The notes beneath the pieces were generated by a model. It was given only the letters and a program-made list of their open reading frames with translations, ran no database searches and was not told where the DNA came from. Of a DNA stretch of 64,000 nt, positions 43,487 through 52,511 are shown one piece after another. Each line of letters begins with the position of its first letter. Within the stretch, counting starts at the first letter, position 1. Origin of the DNA: Faecalibacterium sp. UBA1819. Its GTDB lineage: Bacteria > Bacillota > Clostridia > Oscillospirales > Ruminococcaceae. The stretch spans positions 46,411 through 110,410 of the forward strand of contig DCEX01000035.1 in assembly GCA_002315015.1 (NCBI GenBank), written 5' to 3'. Position numbers and translations under genes: made by a program.

Positions 43487-44272
43487 ATGTTCAGAAAATA
43501 TTATTCAGCAATTTTATCTGCAAGCTTATTGTTATCCGCTTTGACAGCCTGCGGTACACAAGCGGCGCCGTCAGCCGCTTCAAGCGCATCGACAATCGCC
43601 CAGCAGACGAACGAATCTCAGCTTCTTGTAACAGATATCAAGGGGAACAGCCGCGATTTAGCACAGCTTCCGTGGGCCAAAAAATACCCATCGATGCTGA
43701 AGCATTATGAGGGCCAAACCAGCGAAAACCTGACGGATTTTATATTTCCCACCATGGCACAAGAAAATCTGATTGCGAAAGGTGCAGCAATGGATATACC
43801 GTTTCGAGATGGTTCTCTGCGCGTGACGATGCAAGAGGCAGTCAAAGGACCGGAGCCTTCCGGTATCTCTGCCGAAAAAGTCGCGCAAGGTGAGCAGGCG
43901 CTCGGCACACTTCCCGAGGGTGAGGAATATCTGACCGTTACTCTCTCGATTGAAAACACCGGCAGCAGCGAAGCTGACTTTTATCTAAATAATATTTCCA
44001 TTCGTTGCTGTGTTGACGGCACAGTTGCACAAGGCCATATCGGCAGTGAGGCAGTGACGTCCGACCTTCCTGCCGTGGCAGAAAATGCCAAAAATCAATT
44101 TGAAGCGTTACTTGCCCCAGGCGAAAAGGCTTCTTACAAAATTTTATACTATGTGAACAGCGAAATTGAACTGCAAGATCTGTACCTTTATCCCAATTTA
44201 GCCGGGGAAGGTGTTGCAGAAGTAACCACAGCCGATTTTGCGTTAGATCAGCAATGGCTGGCACTGGAATGA
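43487..44272 (+). CDS. Lipoprotein with a DUF4352-like domain, head of the ABC operon
   Basis: 261 residues. Lipoprotein signal MFRKYYSAILSASLLLSALTAC, Ala/Ser-rich linker, then an immunoglobulin-like beta domain: YLTVTLSIENTGSSEADFYLNNISIRC and APGEKASYKILYYVNSE, a pattern seen in DUF4352/telomeric-repeat-type accessory lipoproteins. Surface exposed. It stands 13 nt upstream of three membrane proteins and an ATPase, in the operon next to the DUF2712-like gene. Such lipoproteins often serve as immunity or transporter accessory factors; not proven here. Confidence 0.6.
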   Translation: MFRKYYSAILSASLLLSALTACGTQAAPSAASSASTIAQQTNESQLLVTDIKGNSRDLAQLPWAKKYPSMLKHYEGQTSENLTDFIFPTMAQENLIAKGAAMDIPFRDGSLRVTMQEAVKGPEPSGISAEKVAQGEQALGTLPEGEEYLTVTLSIENTGSSEADFYLNNISIRCCVDGTVAQGHIGSEAVTSDLPAVAENAKNQFEALLAPGEKASYKILYYVNSEIELQDLYLYPNLAGEGVAEVTTADFALDQQWLALE

Positions 44273-44285
44273 ATCGAGGAATGAT

Positions 44286-45110
44286 ATGAAAGAACTGCTG
44301 CAATTTGAACTCAAGCGTTGTTTTCACGGAAGAAAGTTTTTATTTGCATTGACAGCCGGTGCTGTAATTTCTATTTGCCATATAATTTTCAGCGTTTTAC
44401 CGCTGGTGCAATGGCTCGATGGCTGGCAGGGGGATCTATTTTTAACGCCGCATTCTGTGTACGGGCACTGGATTGGGATGGATGCTGCTACCATCTGGCC
44501 AACGCTGCTCTATCTGCTTTTTCCGCTTTTTGCCGCTTTGCCTTGTGCTGATTCTGCATTTTGGGATTTTCATTCGGGGTATTGCATGCAAATTATTGCA
44601 CGCGGAAAAAAACGTCATTATGTTTTTGCAAAGTGGATCACCATTTTTCTTTCCGGCGCACTTGTCGTTTTGGTAACGCTTTGCTTTGACTTCGCGCTCT
44701 GTTGCCTTTTTCTTCCGATGGTTCGTCCGGAGGCGCTGACCAATCTTTACGGCATCAACGACCGTAGCTTTTTAACCCAATGGTTTTACCGTATGCCCTT
44801 GCTTTACACGGCTGTGTATATTGTGATGGATGCCGTTTTCATCGGCGCATGGGGATGTTTGGTTTTGGCATCGTCCGTTTTACTTCCAAACAGGCTGCAA
44901 TCTGCAATCACCCCGTTTCTTTTTTATCTGCTCACTTACTTTGTTTTCAACTGGCTTCATTTTGACCGCTTTGCGCTGTTTGCCATTGCGCTTCCGTTTC
45001 AGCCCGCGCAAGACGTTTCATTACTTACCTTTTTTGTATACATTTTTGTGGTTCCTGCCCTTTCCTTCTTTTTCTATTTCAAAAAAAGGGAGCGGTCTGA
45101 TGTACTTTAA
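44286..45110 (+). CDS. Membrane protein, probable ABC-2-type permease subunit 1
   Basis: 274 residues, about six membrane helices (FALTAGAVISICHIIFSVL, IWPTLLYLLFPLFAALP, FLSGALVVLVTLCFDFALCC, and others). CADSAFWDFHSGYCMQIIARG resembles the ABC-2 coupling region where E/D..G appears between helix 2 and 3. It overlaps the next gene by 11 nt, showing coupled translation. With two similar-sized membrane proteins and one ATPase it forms a probable exporter or immunity transporter. Confidence 0.7.
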   Translation: MKELLQFELKRCFHGRKFLFALTAGAVISICHIIFSVLPLVQWLDGWQGDLFLTPHSVYGHWIGMDAATIWPTLLYLLFPLFAALPCADSAFWDFHSGYCMQIIARGKKRHYVFAKWITIFLSGALVVLVTLCFDFALCCLFLPMVRPEALTNLYGINDRSFLTQWFYRMPLLYTAVYIVMDAVFIGAWGCLVLASSVLLPNRLQSAITPFLFYLLTYFVFNWLHFDRFALFAIALPFQPAQDVSLLTFFVYIFVVPALSFFFYFKKRERSDVL

Positions 45111-45882
45111 GCGAACCGGGCGCATGTTCCTTTGTACCAGCAAACGGCTGCCAGGGCTTTCAGTTCTGCTGGCCGCCGTGACATGCGGAAATATTTTATA
45201 CTGGATCACACGATGGCAAAACTCTGGTGTGGTGCTTTGTTCCATGGATGTTTTTCTTTGTGTCCTGCATCCATCTTTTTTATTTATGATTTTTGTTCCG
45301 TTTTGCTTGCTTGCAGAAATGGCTGGCAGCCGTTTTTTCACAGCGCCGCACATTTGCCGCTTGTTTCAAAACAGAGGACAAATGATACAGCAAATGATTT
45401 CGGATACCGTCATACGGACTGTGCTTTTTGAACTGATTATTATAATTTGTGCGCGCTTTATGGCATTTGTTTTATTTGGTACACATTTGACCATAAATTG
45501 GGCACAGCCGCAAAGCAGATATTGGCATGACACAGGCCACCGATTGCAGCAAGCCCTCACGCCGACAAGCTTCATCCTTTGGCAAGGGCTTGCCGCATGT
45601 ATGGTGGGCATTATTTTCAGCCTTGCTTTTCAAATTGCAGTCCACTGCTGCCGGAATATTCGCAGCGGCAATGCGGTTGGATGGCTTCTTTGCCTTTGTG
45701 CCGCTTGGAGCATTTCATTCCCCATTTCACCAGCACTTTCAGAATTACAGCGTGTTGTAACATTTTCCACTTTGACAATTCAAAATCATGCGGTTGGCCT
45801 TTATTTCTTGTTTGGCGCTGTTTTGATTGTTGTTGAATGTGCTGGGCTGGGTATCGTCATCGCAAGGAGAGATTTCCTGTGA
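45100..45882 (+). CDS. Membrane protein, probable ABC-2-type permease subunit 2
   Basis: 260 residues with about six membrane helices (VLLAAVTCGNILYWITRW, VLHPSFLFMIFVPFCLLAEM, FELIIIICARFMAFVLFG). ATG 45100 has AAAGGGAGCGG upstream and overlaps the previous gene; an upstream in-frame codon at 44830 would overlap that gene by 280 nt and is rejected. No known family recognised beyond general resemblance to ABC-2 subunits. It overlaps the next gene by GTGA. Confidence 0.65.
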   Translation: MYFKRTGRMFLCTSKRLPGLSVLLAAVTCGNILYWITRWQNSGVVLCSMDVFLCVLHPSFLFMIFVPFCLLAEMAGSRFFTAPHICRLFQNRGQMIQQMISDTVIRTVLFELIIIICARFMAFVLFGTHLTINWAQPQSRYWHDTGHRLQQALTPTSFILWQGLAACMVGIIFSLAFQIAVHCCRNIRSGNAVGWLLCLCAAWSISFPISPALSELQRVVTFSTLTIQNHAVGLYFLFGAVLIVVECAGLGIVIARRDFL

Positions 45883-46691
45883 CAGATTTCACTTTTTGGC
45901 GTCTTTTCCGGCGCGATTTACAAAATTATTTTCGGATCAATCGGTTCCATGTTTTGATTGTTATCGGCTTGTTTTTCATCGGCGCAATGACCGCAGATTC
46001 ACAGCTTTCGATACAACAGTTAAATTACGGTGTGATGGATTATTTTATCATGCTGTTTCGAGGCTCTTACCCTTTTACCGAAACACAAAACGGGATGTTT
46101 CAACTTCCCCTAACTTGGTTTATCTTAATTTATTTTTGTGTTTATACCGCTGTGATTTATCCGGCCCAAGAACAAAACGGGGCAAGTACACATTATCTCC
46201 TTCGGGCAAAAAGCCGTACTTCATGGTGGCTGTGCAAATGTTTTTCGCTTGTGGTTTGGGTGGCATTTTATTTTTTCTTGGGGTTTGCTTGCCTTTTGGG
46301 ATTTATCCTCGCTTCGGGGCGTCCGCTTCGCTTGTCATCCGCGCTTGTACCGGATCAGACGGCATGTGTTTTCCTGTGTTCTCTTCCTATCTTGTTTGCT
46401 GCATTATTAGCCGTATTTTGTCTGTGCTTGTGCATGTTTTTCAACTTTTGGATGGCACAGGCGGCGGCTGTGACCTGCCTTGTGTTAATTGCATTTGTGC
46501 AAATTCCGTATTTTCCCGGCAATTATTCTATGCTGATTCGATGCCGCTTACTTACACCCGGCGGGCTAGAAGAATCAACAGGCATTTTTCTTCATGTAAT
46601 TTTGATTGCTTTGCTGTGGGCAGCAGGCAGTTTATTCTTTCAAAAAATGGATATCCTCCCCAGAAAGAAAGGCGATATAAATGAAAATTGA
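45879..46691 (+). CDS. Membrane protein, probable ABC-2-type permease subunit 3
   Basis: 270 residues, about six membrane helices (FHVLIVIGLFFIGAMTA, WFILIYFCVYTAVIYPAQ, VVWVAFYFFLGFACLLGFIL). AQEQNGASTHYLLRAKSRTSWW is a good ABC-2 coupling segment. It starts at GTG 45879 (AAGGAGAG upstream), sharing GTGA with the previous stop, and overlaps the ATPase gene by 11 nt. Three different membrane subunits for one ATPase is more than most ABC-2 systems have. Confidence 0.68.
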   Translation: MTDFTFWRLFRRDLQNYFRINRFHVLIVIGLFFIGAMTADSQLSIQQLNYGVMDYFIMLFRGSYPFTETQNGMFQLPLTWFILIYFCVYTAVIYPAQEQNGASTHYLLRAKSRTSWWLCKCFSLVVWVAFYFFLGFACLLGFILASGRPLRLSSALVPDQTACVFLCSLPILFAALLAVFCLCLCMFFNFWMAQAAAVTCLVLIAFVQIPYFPGNYSMLIRCRLLTPGGLEESTGIFLHVILIALLWAAGSLFFQKMDILPRKKGDINEN

Positions 46692-47325
46692 ACTTTGTCA
46701 GGTTTCCAAAACGATACAAGGACAGCCTGTTCTTTGTGACATAAACCTTTGCTTTGAAAATAAATCTTGCGGAAAAATTTATGGAATACAAGGCATCAAC
46801 GGCAGCGGAAAAACGATGCTGATGCGTATGATTTGCGGGTTTATTCTTCCGACACAAGGACAAGTAAAAATTGACGGGAAAGTCATCGGAAAAGACCTTT
46901 CCTTTCCCCCGGATATCGGCCTTCTTTTGGAAAATCCCATTTTCATTGATGAGTTTACGGGTTTCAAAAACCTTTCGCTCTTGTGTGGAATCCGCAAAAA
47001 AGTTTCCGAGCAGCAAGTTATGGATACTTTGAAGCGTGTAGGGCTTGACCCCAATGATAAACGTGTATTTCACAAATATTCGCTTGGCATGAAACAGCGC
47101 CTTGGCATTGCGTGCGCTATTGTTGAATCACCCAATTTGATTTTACTGGACGAACCCTTCAACGCCTTGGATGAATCGGGCGTGGAACAAGTACACAGCT
47201 TGTTAGATGAATTGCGCCAAGAAGGAAAGCTCATTCTACTGGCTTGCCACGACCGCCAGCAAATGGAGTCCTTGGCAGATGAAATCATCCGGATGTCCGC
47301 AGGACACATTATCAACGAGCAGTAA
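46681..47325 (+). CDS. ABC transporter ATP-binding protein
   Basis: 214 residues. Walker A GINGSGKT, signature KYSLGMKQRLGI, Walker B LILLDEPFNALDE and H-loop LACHDR are complete. Powers the membrane subunits encoded just upstream. Close in type to ATPases of bacteriocin immunity and lantibiotic-protection (LanF-like) transporters. Confidence 0.92.
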   Translation: MKIELCQVSKTIQGQPVLCDINLCFENKSCGKIYGIQGINGSGKTMLMRMICGFILPTQGQVKIDGKVIGKDLSFPPDIGLLLENPIFIDEFTGFKNLSLLCGIRKKVSEQQVMDTLKRVGLDPNDKRVFHKYSLGMKQRLGIACAIVESPNLILLDEPFNALDESGVEQVHSLLDELRQEGKLILLACHDRQQMESLADEIIRMSAGHIINEQ

Positions 47326-47364
47326 TTCTGCTTTATCCGAAATGAAACAGGGAGATTGATCACC

Positions 47365-47940
47365 ATGCGCACAGCAAAATTTAAAAAGCTCTTTTACCTT
47401 TTGATTGTAGTTGGAATTTTCATCCTTGCCGCGCCTTACACAGCGCGTGTTTATCAGCTAAATCAACGCTATCCTTCTGCCCAAACCATAACCGGCACAC
47501 AAAACGCTCCTATTACATGGAATGGGCTGAAAATTGAACTGCTGAACGGCGAGCTTGTTCCGCAGGAATCATTTTTTTCCGCTTATGAAGTGATTGCTTC
47601 TTCTATTTTTTCTGATAGTTTGGCTGAACAGTATGCAATTTTCAGTGTTGCGATTACAAAGCTAGAGGAAAATGAATCACAGAATCACTTTTATCTCGAT
47701 TATTGCGGCGCAGAAAAGGACGGATGGAAAAATTTAATTTCACCGGAGCTTTTTCAGGCGTTGAACCCCAACGCAAAGCAAGTTTCTCAAATGAGCGTTG
47801 GAGAAACACAAAATTTTTTGCTTGCCATCGGTTTGCATCAAGCCGCTTTCACAAAGCAAAACTGGAAAAATGTCCGCATTGACCAACTTTCGCTTGTGCT
47901 ATCCATCTACCCTGAAAAAATCAGTCTTCAATATACTTAA
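47365..47940 (+). CDS. Membrane-anchored extracellular protein, DUF5028-like
   Basis: 191 residues: a single N-terminal membrane anchor (LFYLLIVVGIFILAAPYTA) and an exposed beta-rich domain (WNGLKIELLNGELV, YAIFSVAITKLEENESQNHFY). It resembles the domain of the lipoprotein at the head of the operon (both hold a V.ITK/LSIEN...F/YL strand pair). ATG 47365 with GGGAG upstream. Last gene of the operon, followed by a terminator. Function unknown, perhaps immunity. Confidence 0.6.
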   Translation: MRTAKFKKLFYLLIVVGIFILAAPYTARVYQLNQRYPSAQTITGTQNAPITWNGLKIELLNGELVPQESFFSAYEVIASSIFSDSLAEQYAIFSVAITKLEENESQNHFYLDYCGAEKDGWKNLISPELFQALNPNAKQVSQMSVGETQNFLLAIGLHQAAFTKQNWKNVRIDQLSLVLSIYPEKISLQYT

Positions 47941-47943
47941 AAC

Positions 47944-47995
47944 GAACATGCCCGCGCATGATGCTTTGAAAGCCATCACGCGCGGGCATGTTTTA
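47944..47995. terminator. Bidirectional terminator
   Basis: ACATGCCCGCGC pairs perfectly with GCGCGGGCATGT, then TTTATAA. Confidence 0.88.
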
Positions 47996-48532
47996 TAATT
48001 CTTTCTTTTCATAAATGACAATGTTGCTTCGGGCATAAGACAAAAGGCACAAAAGAAAGGTACAGCCTGCACAGCAAAGCAAAAAACAAACCAGCTGCCA
48101 AGCGGTAAACGTTTCGGATGGAACCATGTTGACCAACAGAAAAAACGGATAGAACCAGATGGGAACAGAAACGTTCTCGAAAGGGCGGCCGGCAAAAAAT
48201 TTAAGTAAAACAATGAAGGCAAGCAAAACATAGAGCGTAATCCAAAGGCCCCCCGCTTTCCAAATCGGGTGTTTTGCTTTGCGGGGCTCTAAATTGCGCA
48301 CTTTCTCTTGTAAAATATTTAAAATAGCTTCCTCATTTTCTTTATCGTCAAATGAAATCTGCATCGTGCGTTTTTTGTTTTTTTCATTGTAAAACACAAT
48401 ATCGTAAGAGTTATAACGCTTTTCGTAAATGACTTGCGTAATTTGTTCATAAAAAACGGGGTTGTCGCTCCCCTTAATCATCAGCGCGTCATCCATAAAC
48501 ACACATGTTTTGCCTTGCAGCAGCACTTCCAT
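47993..48532 (-). CDS. Small membrane protein with a PH-like N-terminal part
   Basis: 179 residues. The first ~90 residues are beta-rich (GKTCVFMDDALMIKGSDNPV, VFYNEKNKKRTMQISFDD), as in bacterial PH-like (YcxB-like) domains, followed by two or three membrane helices (LYVLLAFIVLLKFFAG, LVCFLLCCAGCTFLLCLL). Start at MEVLLQ (48532), 7 nt after GGGGGAAG. Convergent with the ABC operon. Function unknown. Confidence 0.6.
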   Translation of the reverse strand: MEVLLQGKTCVFMDDALMIKGSDNPVFYEQITQVIYEKRYNSYDIVFYNEKNKKRTMQISFDDKENEEAILNILQEKVRNLEPRKAKHPIWKAGGLWITLYVLLAFIVLLKFFAGRPFENVSVPIWFYPFFLLVNMVPSETFTAWQLVCFLLCCAGCTFLLCLLSYARSNIVIYEKKEL

Positions 48533-48605
48533 ACACAATCTTCCCCCTATTTTCTCCATTCTTCTCTTTCCAGTGTAGCCGAAGAAAGATATCTCGTCAA
48601 GCACA

Positions 48606-48659
48606 GAAAAAGGTGTTTTCCCTGCGCAAACCAGTTTGGCCGCAAACGGAAAACACCTT
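48606..48659 (-). terminator. Terminator of the DUF2264 gene
   Basis: AAGGTGTTTTCC pairs perfectly with GGAAAACACCTT; the minus strand continues TTTTTC. Confidence 0.85.
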
Positions 48660-48665
48660 GATTTT

Positions 48666-50378
48666 TTAGGAATGCTGACGGCAGAAACTTTCTACTTTCG
48701 TTTCGAGGGTAATTTCTCCCACGGGGATGTCATACTGCACCGCCGGAATGACGGTATTCGGCACATAGAGATTTGTATTGGGCCACGCCTCCACAATTAC
48801 GCCTGTACCGCTTGAACCCGTAACCGTACAGCTTAATTCTGTGTTAGATGCTTGTGCAAAAGCATCCTTTGCGGTAACAGCAAAGCCGTCGCAGAACTTT
48901 GGCACCGCAAAACCACAGTCATAAGCTTTGCAGGCAAAGCGGCTGTAAACTGTATGACGGCGGATGTGGCCATTTCCCTCGGGAATCAGCTCGGTGACAA
49001 CAGAAATTCCGGCAAAAGGTGACCATTTGCTGACAAGACGGTCTTTCTCCAAATGAAACTCCCCGCTGTGTCTGCGGATAAACGTGTAGCCGTCCATTAC
49101 AAAAGCAAGCATACTGTCGGGTGCAGCCTGTTCCAACTGCACATAGCTGCGGCTTGCGGAAAAGCCAAAGCGCGTATTATACACAAACTTGCTGTATTTT
49201 TCGCTGAATTGGCCGTGCTCGCTTTGCTCTACTTCAGCGGGTGCATAGGCATTCACTTGGCCGTCAGGCAAACGCTGGAACAGCAAGTCGGCACTCTCCA
49301 TGGCGTACAGCGCGGGCAGCTCAGGCAGCGGCGCCGCTTCCTCTGTCCAAAAGGCGTGGTCTTGCGGCAGCGCCATCACCAAGAAAGCTTTCATGCCCCA
49401 ATAAGGGCTGCCGGGGGAATTATAGCGTTCGCTCATATAAAGCTGCGGGTACGCATAGCCAATCGTAAGGACACCGTCGCGGTCAAAGATGGGGCGTTCG
49501 CACCACCACTGCAAATTCCGCACAATGATACCTTTCATCACGGAAAGCGGCAGAGGTTCCAGCCCGGCAAAGACACAAGCGGAATAAAAAGCGCACTGTC
49601 CAAAGCGATAACCCAAGCTTCGCCCATAGGGAAGCGCTGCACCATTTTTGTCAAACCAAAAGGCAAATTCCCGTCCAAACTCCAGCGCACGGCGGCGAAA
49701 TACCTCGGCACGTTTGGGGTCGCGCTTTGCCGCAAATACGCTGTAAAGCACGCCATAATATTGAATGGCCCATGGGATGTAGTAGTCTCGCTGGGGCTTG
49801 ATGTCCGGCGTGCCGTCGGTGTACCAGCCGTCGCCCACATACCAAGTATCTACTTCATACAAGTCCCGCTCCATCAGCGCAAGGCCGCACGGCATTCCCA
49901 CGGCATCAAGTGCCAAATTGACCAGCACGCGGAAAAACAGCCAATTACAGTGCGGCAGCTCGTGCTGATTGATGGTATGGAGCCAAGCGGCAAGGTTTTG
50001 TTTTTCTGAGTCCGTCAGCGGATTCCAAACAGTATCCGGTGTTTCCAAAATCGCGCAGGCAATAGCGGCCATTTCTACAAACAGCTGGTCGCAGTCGCCG
50101 GGGCTGCCCCAATACTCGGGGCTTTTGGGGTTTGTGCCATTTGCCAAGCCGCGGCGATAAATTTCGGCAAAGGGATCCGCTTTGCCGCCGCCCATCCAAT
50201 AGGGTGCCAGCGCCCAAAGCGGACGGGAAAAGCCTTCCATTTCAATGGTACGGCGCGGATAAGTAACGCCGGTATCCCCTAAGTGCAGCAGCGCCCCGCC
50301 CGGAGAATACAGCGGTTCCAGCGGGCGAAGCATTTGAAGCATCAGCGCTTCAAAATCCTGACGAGTTTGCAGTTTCAT
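48666..50378 (-). CDS. DUF2264 protein (GH154-like, possible beta-glucuronidase)
   Basis: 570 residues, cytosolic. An (alpha/alpha) barrel followed by a beta-sandwich. DUF2264 motifs: GFSRPLWALAPYWMGGG near residue 50, WLFFRVLVNLALDAVG, GWYTDGTPDIKPQRDYYIPWAIQYYG, LPYGRSLGYRFGQCAFYSA, YNSPGSPYWGMKAFLVMAL. Part of this family is classified as GH154 with beta-glucuronidase activity; the exact activity here is unknown. Neighbours (GH88, heparinase-like lyase) point to uronic-acid-containing polysaccharides such as glycosaminoglycans. Last gene of the minus-strand operon. Confidence 0.85.
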   Translation of the reverse strand: MKLQTRQDFEALMLQMLRPLEPLYSPGGALLHLGDTGVTYPRRTIEMEGFSRPLWALAPYWMGGGKADPFAEIYRRGLANGTNPKSPEYWGSPGDCDQLFVEMAAIACAILETPDTVWNPLTDSEKQNLAAWLHTINQHELPHCNWLFFRVLVNLALDAVGMPCGLALMERDLYEVDTWYVGDGWYTDGTPDIKPQRDYYIPWAIQYYGVLYSVFAAKRDPKRAEVFRRRALEFGREFAFWFDKNGAALPYGRSLGYRFGQCAFYSACVFAGLEPLPLSVMKGIIVRNLQWWCERPIFDRDGVLTIGYAYPQLYMSERYNSPGSPYWGMKAFLVMALPQDHAFWTEEAAPLPELPALYAMESADLLFQRLPDGQVNAYAPAEVEQSEHGQFSEKYSKFVYNTRFGFSASRSYVQLEQAAPDSMLAFVMDGYTFIRRHSGEFHLEKDRLVSKWSPFAGISVVTELIPEGNGHIRRHTVYSRFACKAYDCGFAVPKFCDGFAVTAKDAFAQASNTELSCTVTGSSGTGVIVEAWPNTNLYVPNTVIPAVQYDIPVGEITLETKVESFCRQHS

Positions 50379-50411
50379 GTCCTTTGCTCCTTTTTGGCAA
50401 TTGATGCTTTT

Positions 50412-51572
50412 TTACCAGTAAAGCTTCCAATCTTTTGTCAAACGTGTTAACGCTTCCATATAAAAATAATCGCCCCAGCTGGTGCATTCATCTACCCCTT
50501 CGGGCGTGCAGGTATTGTAGGGGCTTTTTTTACTGTAAGTGCCGTGTGCCAGCTGACCTGCGCCGGGGCGCATCTCACGCACAGCATAGTGTTCATACAA
50601 GCTTGCCAGCATTTGACGTGCCAACGCACAATAGCCCTCCGCCTCGGCTTTGTCAACGTACTTTGCCGCTTCCAGCAAGCCGCACGCGACAATGGCAGCC
50701 GACGAGGAATCACGCGGTTCTTCGGTTCCGGTGGTGAAAATCATATCCCAATACGGCACCAAATCCGCCGGCAGACGTGTTAAATAAAAGTCCAGCGCTT
50801 TGCGGAAGGTATCCAAATATTCCGACTTTTTCGTATAGCGGTAGCTCAAAATACTGCCGTACACGCCCCACGCTTGGCCGCGTGCCCAAAAGCTGTCGTC
50901 TTTGTACGCTTGGCAGGTAGCCCCGTGGCTGGGCGTTCCGTCGGGGTTCATAAAGAAGGTATGATAAGTAGAACCATCTGCACGAAACGAATTCGCCAAA
51001 CAAGTGGTAATATGGCGGTGGGCAATATCAGCATATTTTGCATCGCCTGTTACTTCGCTTGCCCAGTACAGCAAAGGTAAATTCAACAGGCAGTCAATGA
51101 TATAGCGGTAATTTTCCGGCGCACCCATTGCCCCCCACGCTTGGATAAACTCACCTTTTGGCTGAAAGCGTGAAATGAGCTGGTCAGCTGCCAAAATAGC
51201 CGCCCTTTTCCCCTGCTCGCTTCCGGTGAGTTTATAAGCCGCAACACAGGACGGGCTGTACAAAAAGCCCATATCATGGTGATCCACCTCAATTTTTCGC
51301 TCGATGCGGTCGGCAAAGCTCTCTACCAGTGTTTGTGCGCAAGCACGGAAATCATCGTCGCCGGTGCGCTCATAGGAAAGCCACACCTCACCCGGCCAAA
51401 AGCCGCATGTCCACTGCACATTTTCACAAGCGGGGTAAATGCCGTCTACACTGGAATGGTTTTGGCATTTTTCGGTGTAGAGCGGCAAATTGATGCGCAC
51501 CTGTTCCACAGCCCGGTCAAGGGCGGCATTTGCCTGCGCATCTGTCATGACGGGAAGTTGATATTGTTTCAT
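50412..51572 (-). CDS. Unsaturated glucuronyl hydrolase (GH88)
   Basis: 386 residues, cytosolic. GH88 hydrates the C4-C5 double bond of unsaturated uronic acids left by polysaccharide lyases. Signatures: WTCGFWPGEVWLSYERTGD, the catalytic Asp in EVDHHDMGFLYSPSC, DDSFWARGQAWGVYGSILSY, EEPRDSSSAAIVACGLLEA with the second Asp, and DECTSWGDYFYMEALTRL near the end. It fits the heparinase-type lyase encoded divergently at 54.6 kb. In one operon with the DUF2264 gene (33 nt). Confidence 0.93.
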   Translation of the reverse strand: MKQYQLPVMTDAQANAALDRAVEQVRINLPLYTEKCQNHSSVDGIYPACENVQWTCGFWPGEVWLSYERTGDDDFRACAQTLVESFADRIERKIEVDHHDMGFLYSPSCVAAYKLTGSEQGKRAAILAADQLISRFQPKGEFIQAWGAMGAPENYRYIIDCLLNLPLLYWASEVTGDAKYADIAHRHITTCLANSFRADGSTYHTFFMNPDGTPSHGATCQAYKDDSFWARGQAWGVYGSILSYRYTKKSEYLDTFRKALDFYLTRLPADLVPYWDMIFTTGTEEPRDSSSAAIVACGLLEAAKYVDKAEAEGYCALARQMLASLYEHYAVREMRPGAGQLAHGTYSKKSPYNTCTPEGVDECTSWGDYFYMEALTRLTKDWKLYW

Positions 51573-51589
51573 AAAAACACCTCATTAAA

Positions 51590-51620
51590 ATAGGGCACGG
51601 CACATTTTGCCGTGCCCTTT
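51590..51620 (-). other. Intra-operon stem-loop
   Basis: AGGGCACGGCA and TGCCGTGCCCT form a perfect 11-bp stem with a 4-nt loop between the permease and GH88 genes; on the minus strand it is followed by ATTTTAA, so it may lower downstream expression. Confidence 0.75.
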
Positions 51621-51632
51621 CGGGAATGATGT

Positions 51633-52493
51633 TTAACCTTTCAGACCCGCAGTTGCGACACCTTGCACGAAATATTTTTGCAGCGCAAGGAAAACAATCA
51701 GCACGGGAATCAGTGCGATGACGGAAGCCGCCATAATCAGGCCGTATTCTGCGGAATACTGGCTGATGAACATACGCAAACCGATTTGGATGGTTTTCAG
51801 CTCGGTTTTTGTTAAATAAATGAGCGGGCCAAGGAAGTCGTTCCAAGTTGCGACAAAAGTAAAAATGGTTAAGGTGGAGAGCGCCGGCTTGGACAGCGGC
51901 AGCATAATGCGCCACCAAATGCCGTATTCCGACAAGCCGTCGATGCGGGCAGCCTCGCACAATTCCGTGGGTACGCCCTCATAGAATTGTTTCATCAAAA
52001 ATACACCGAACGCGCTGAACGCCTGCAAGCAGATGATGGCTAAATGGGTATTGTTCAGCCCCCAAGAACGCATCATCATAAACTGCGGCACCATGTATGC
52101 CTGCCAAGGCACAGCGATGGTGGCAATATAGCCCAAAAACAGCGTTTTTTTGCCTTTAAAATTCAGTTTGGCAAAAGCATATGCCGCAAAGCTGGAGGTA
52201 AAAAGCTGAAGCAGCGTGACAATAATCGTGAGCTTTGCCGTATTGAAAATAAACGTCAGCAGAGGAATTTTTGTCCAAATATCCACATAGTTTCTTACAC
52301 GCGGATTGGAAGGAATCCACTCAATGGGAAACGCAAACACGTCTTTATTCATTTTAAAGGAAGCGGAAAGCATCCAAAGGAACGGTACCAGCATCAGTGC
52401 GGCCATTACGATAAGCAGCACATAAATGATAACGCGAATCACGCGATCCTGCGCTTTGGCAGAATGAGATTTAACAGCTAATGTATTTGCCAT
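51633..52493 (-). CDS. CUT1 ABC transporter permease, MalG type
   Basis: 286 residues, six membrane helices, EAA loop LCEAARIDGLSEYGIWWRIM, C-terminus VATAGLKG. Strong AAGGAGGA site before ATG 52493. It should pair with a MalF-type partner, but that gene is reduced to a fragment just upstream, so the transporter is probably not functional as assembled. Substrate likely an unsaturated uronide disaccharide, by context. Confidence 0.9.
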   Translation of the reverse strand: MANTLAVKSHSAKAQDRVIRVIIYVLLIVMAALMLVPFLWMLSASFKMNKDVFAFPIEWIPSNPRVRNYVDIWTKIPLLTFIFNTAKLTIIVTLLQLFTSSFAAYAFAKLNFKGKKTLFLGYIATIAVPWQAYMVPQFMMMRSWGLNNTHLAIICLQAFSAFGVFLMKQFYEGVPTELCEAARIDGLSEYGIWWRIMLPLSKPALSTLTIFTFVATWNDFLGPLIYLTKTELKTIQIGLRMFISQYSAEYGLIMAASVIALIPVLIVFLALQKYFVQGVATAGLKG

Positions 52494-52511
52494 GATGGGT
52501 TCCTCCTTCCT

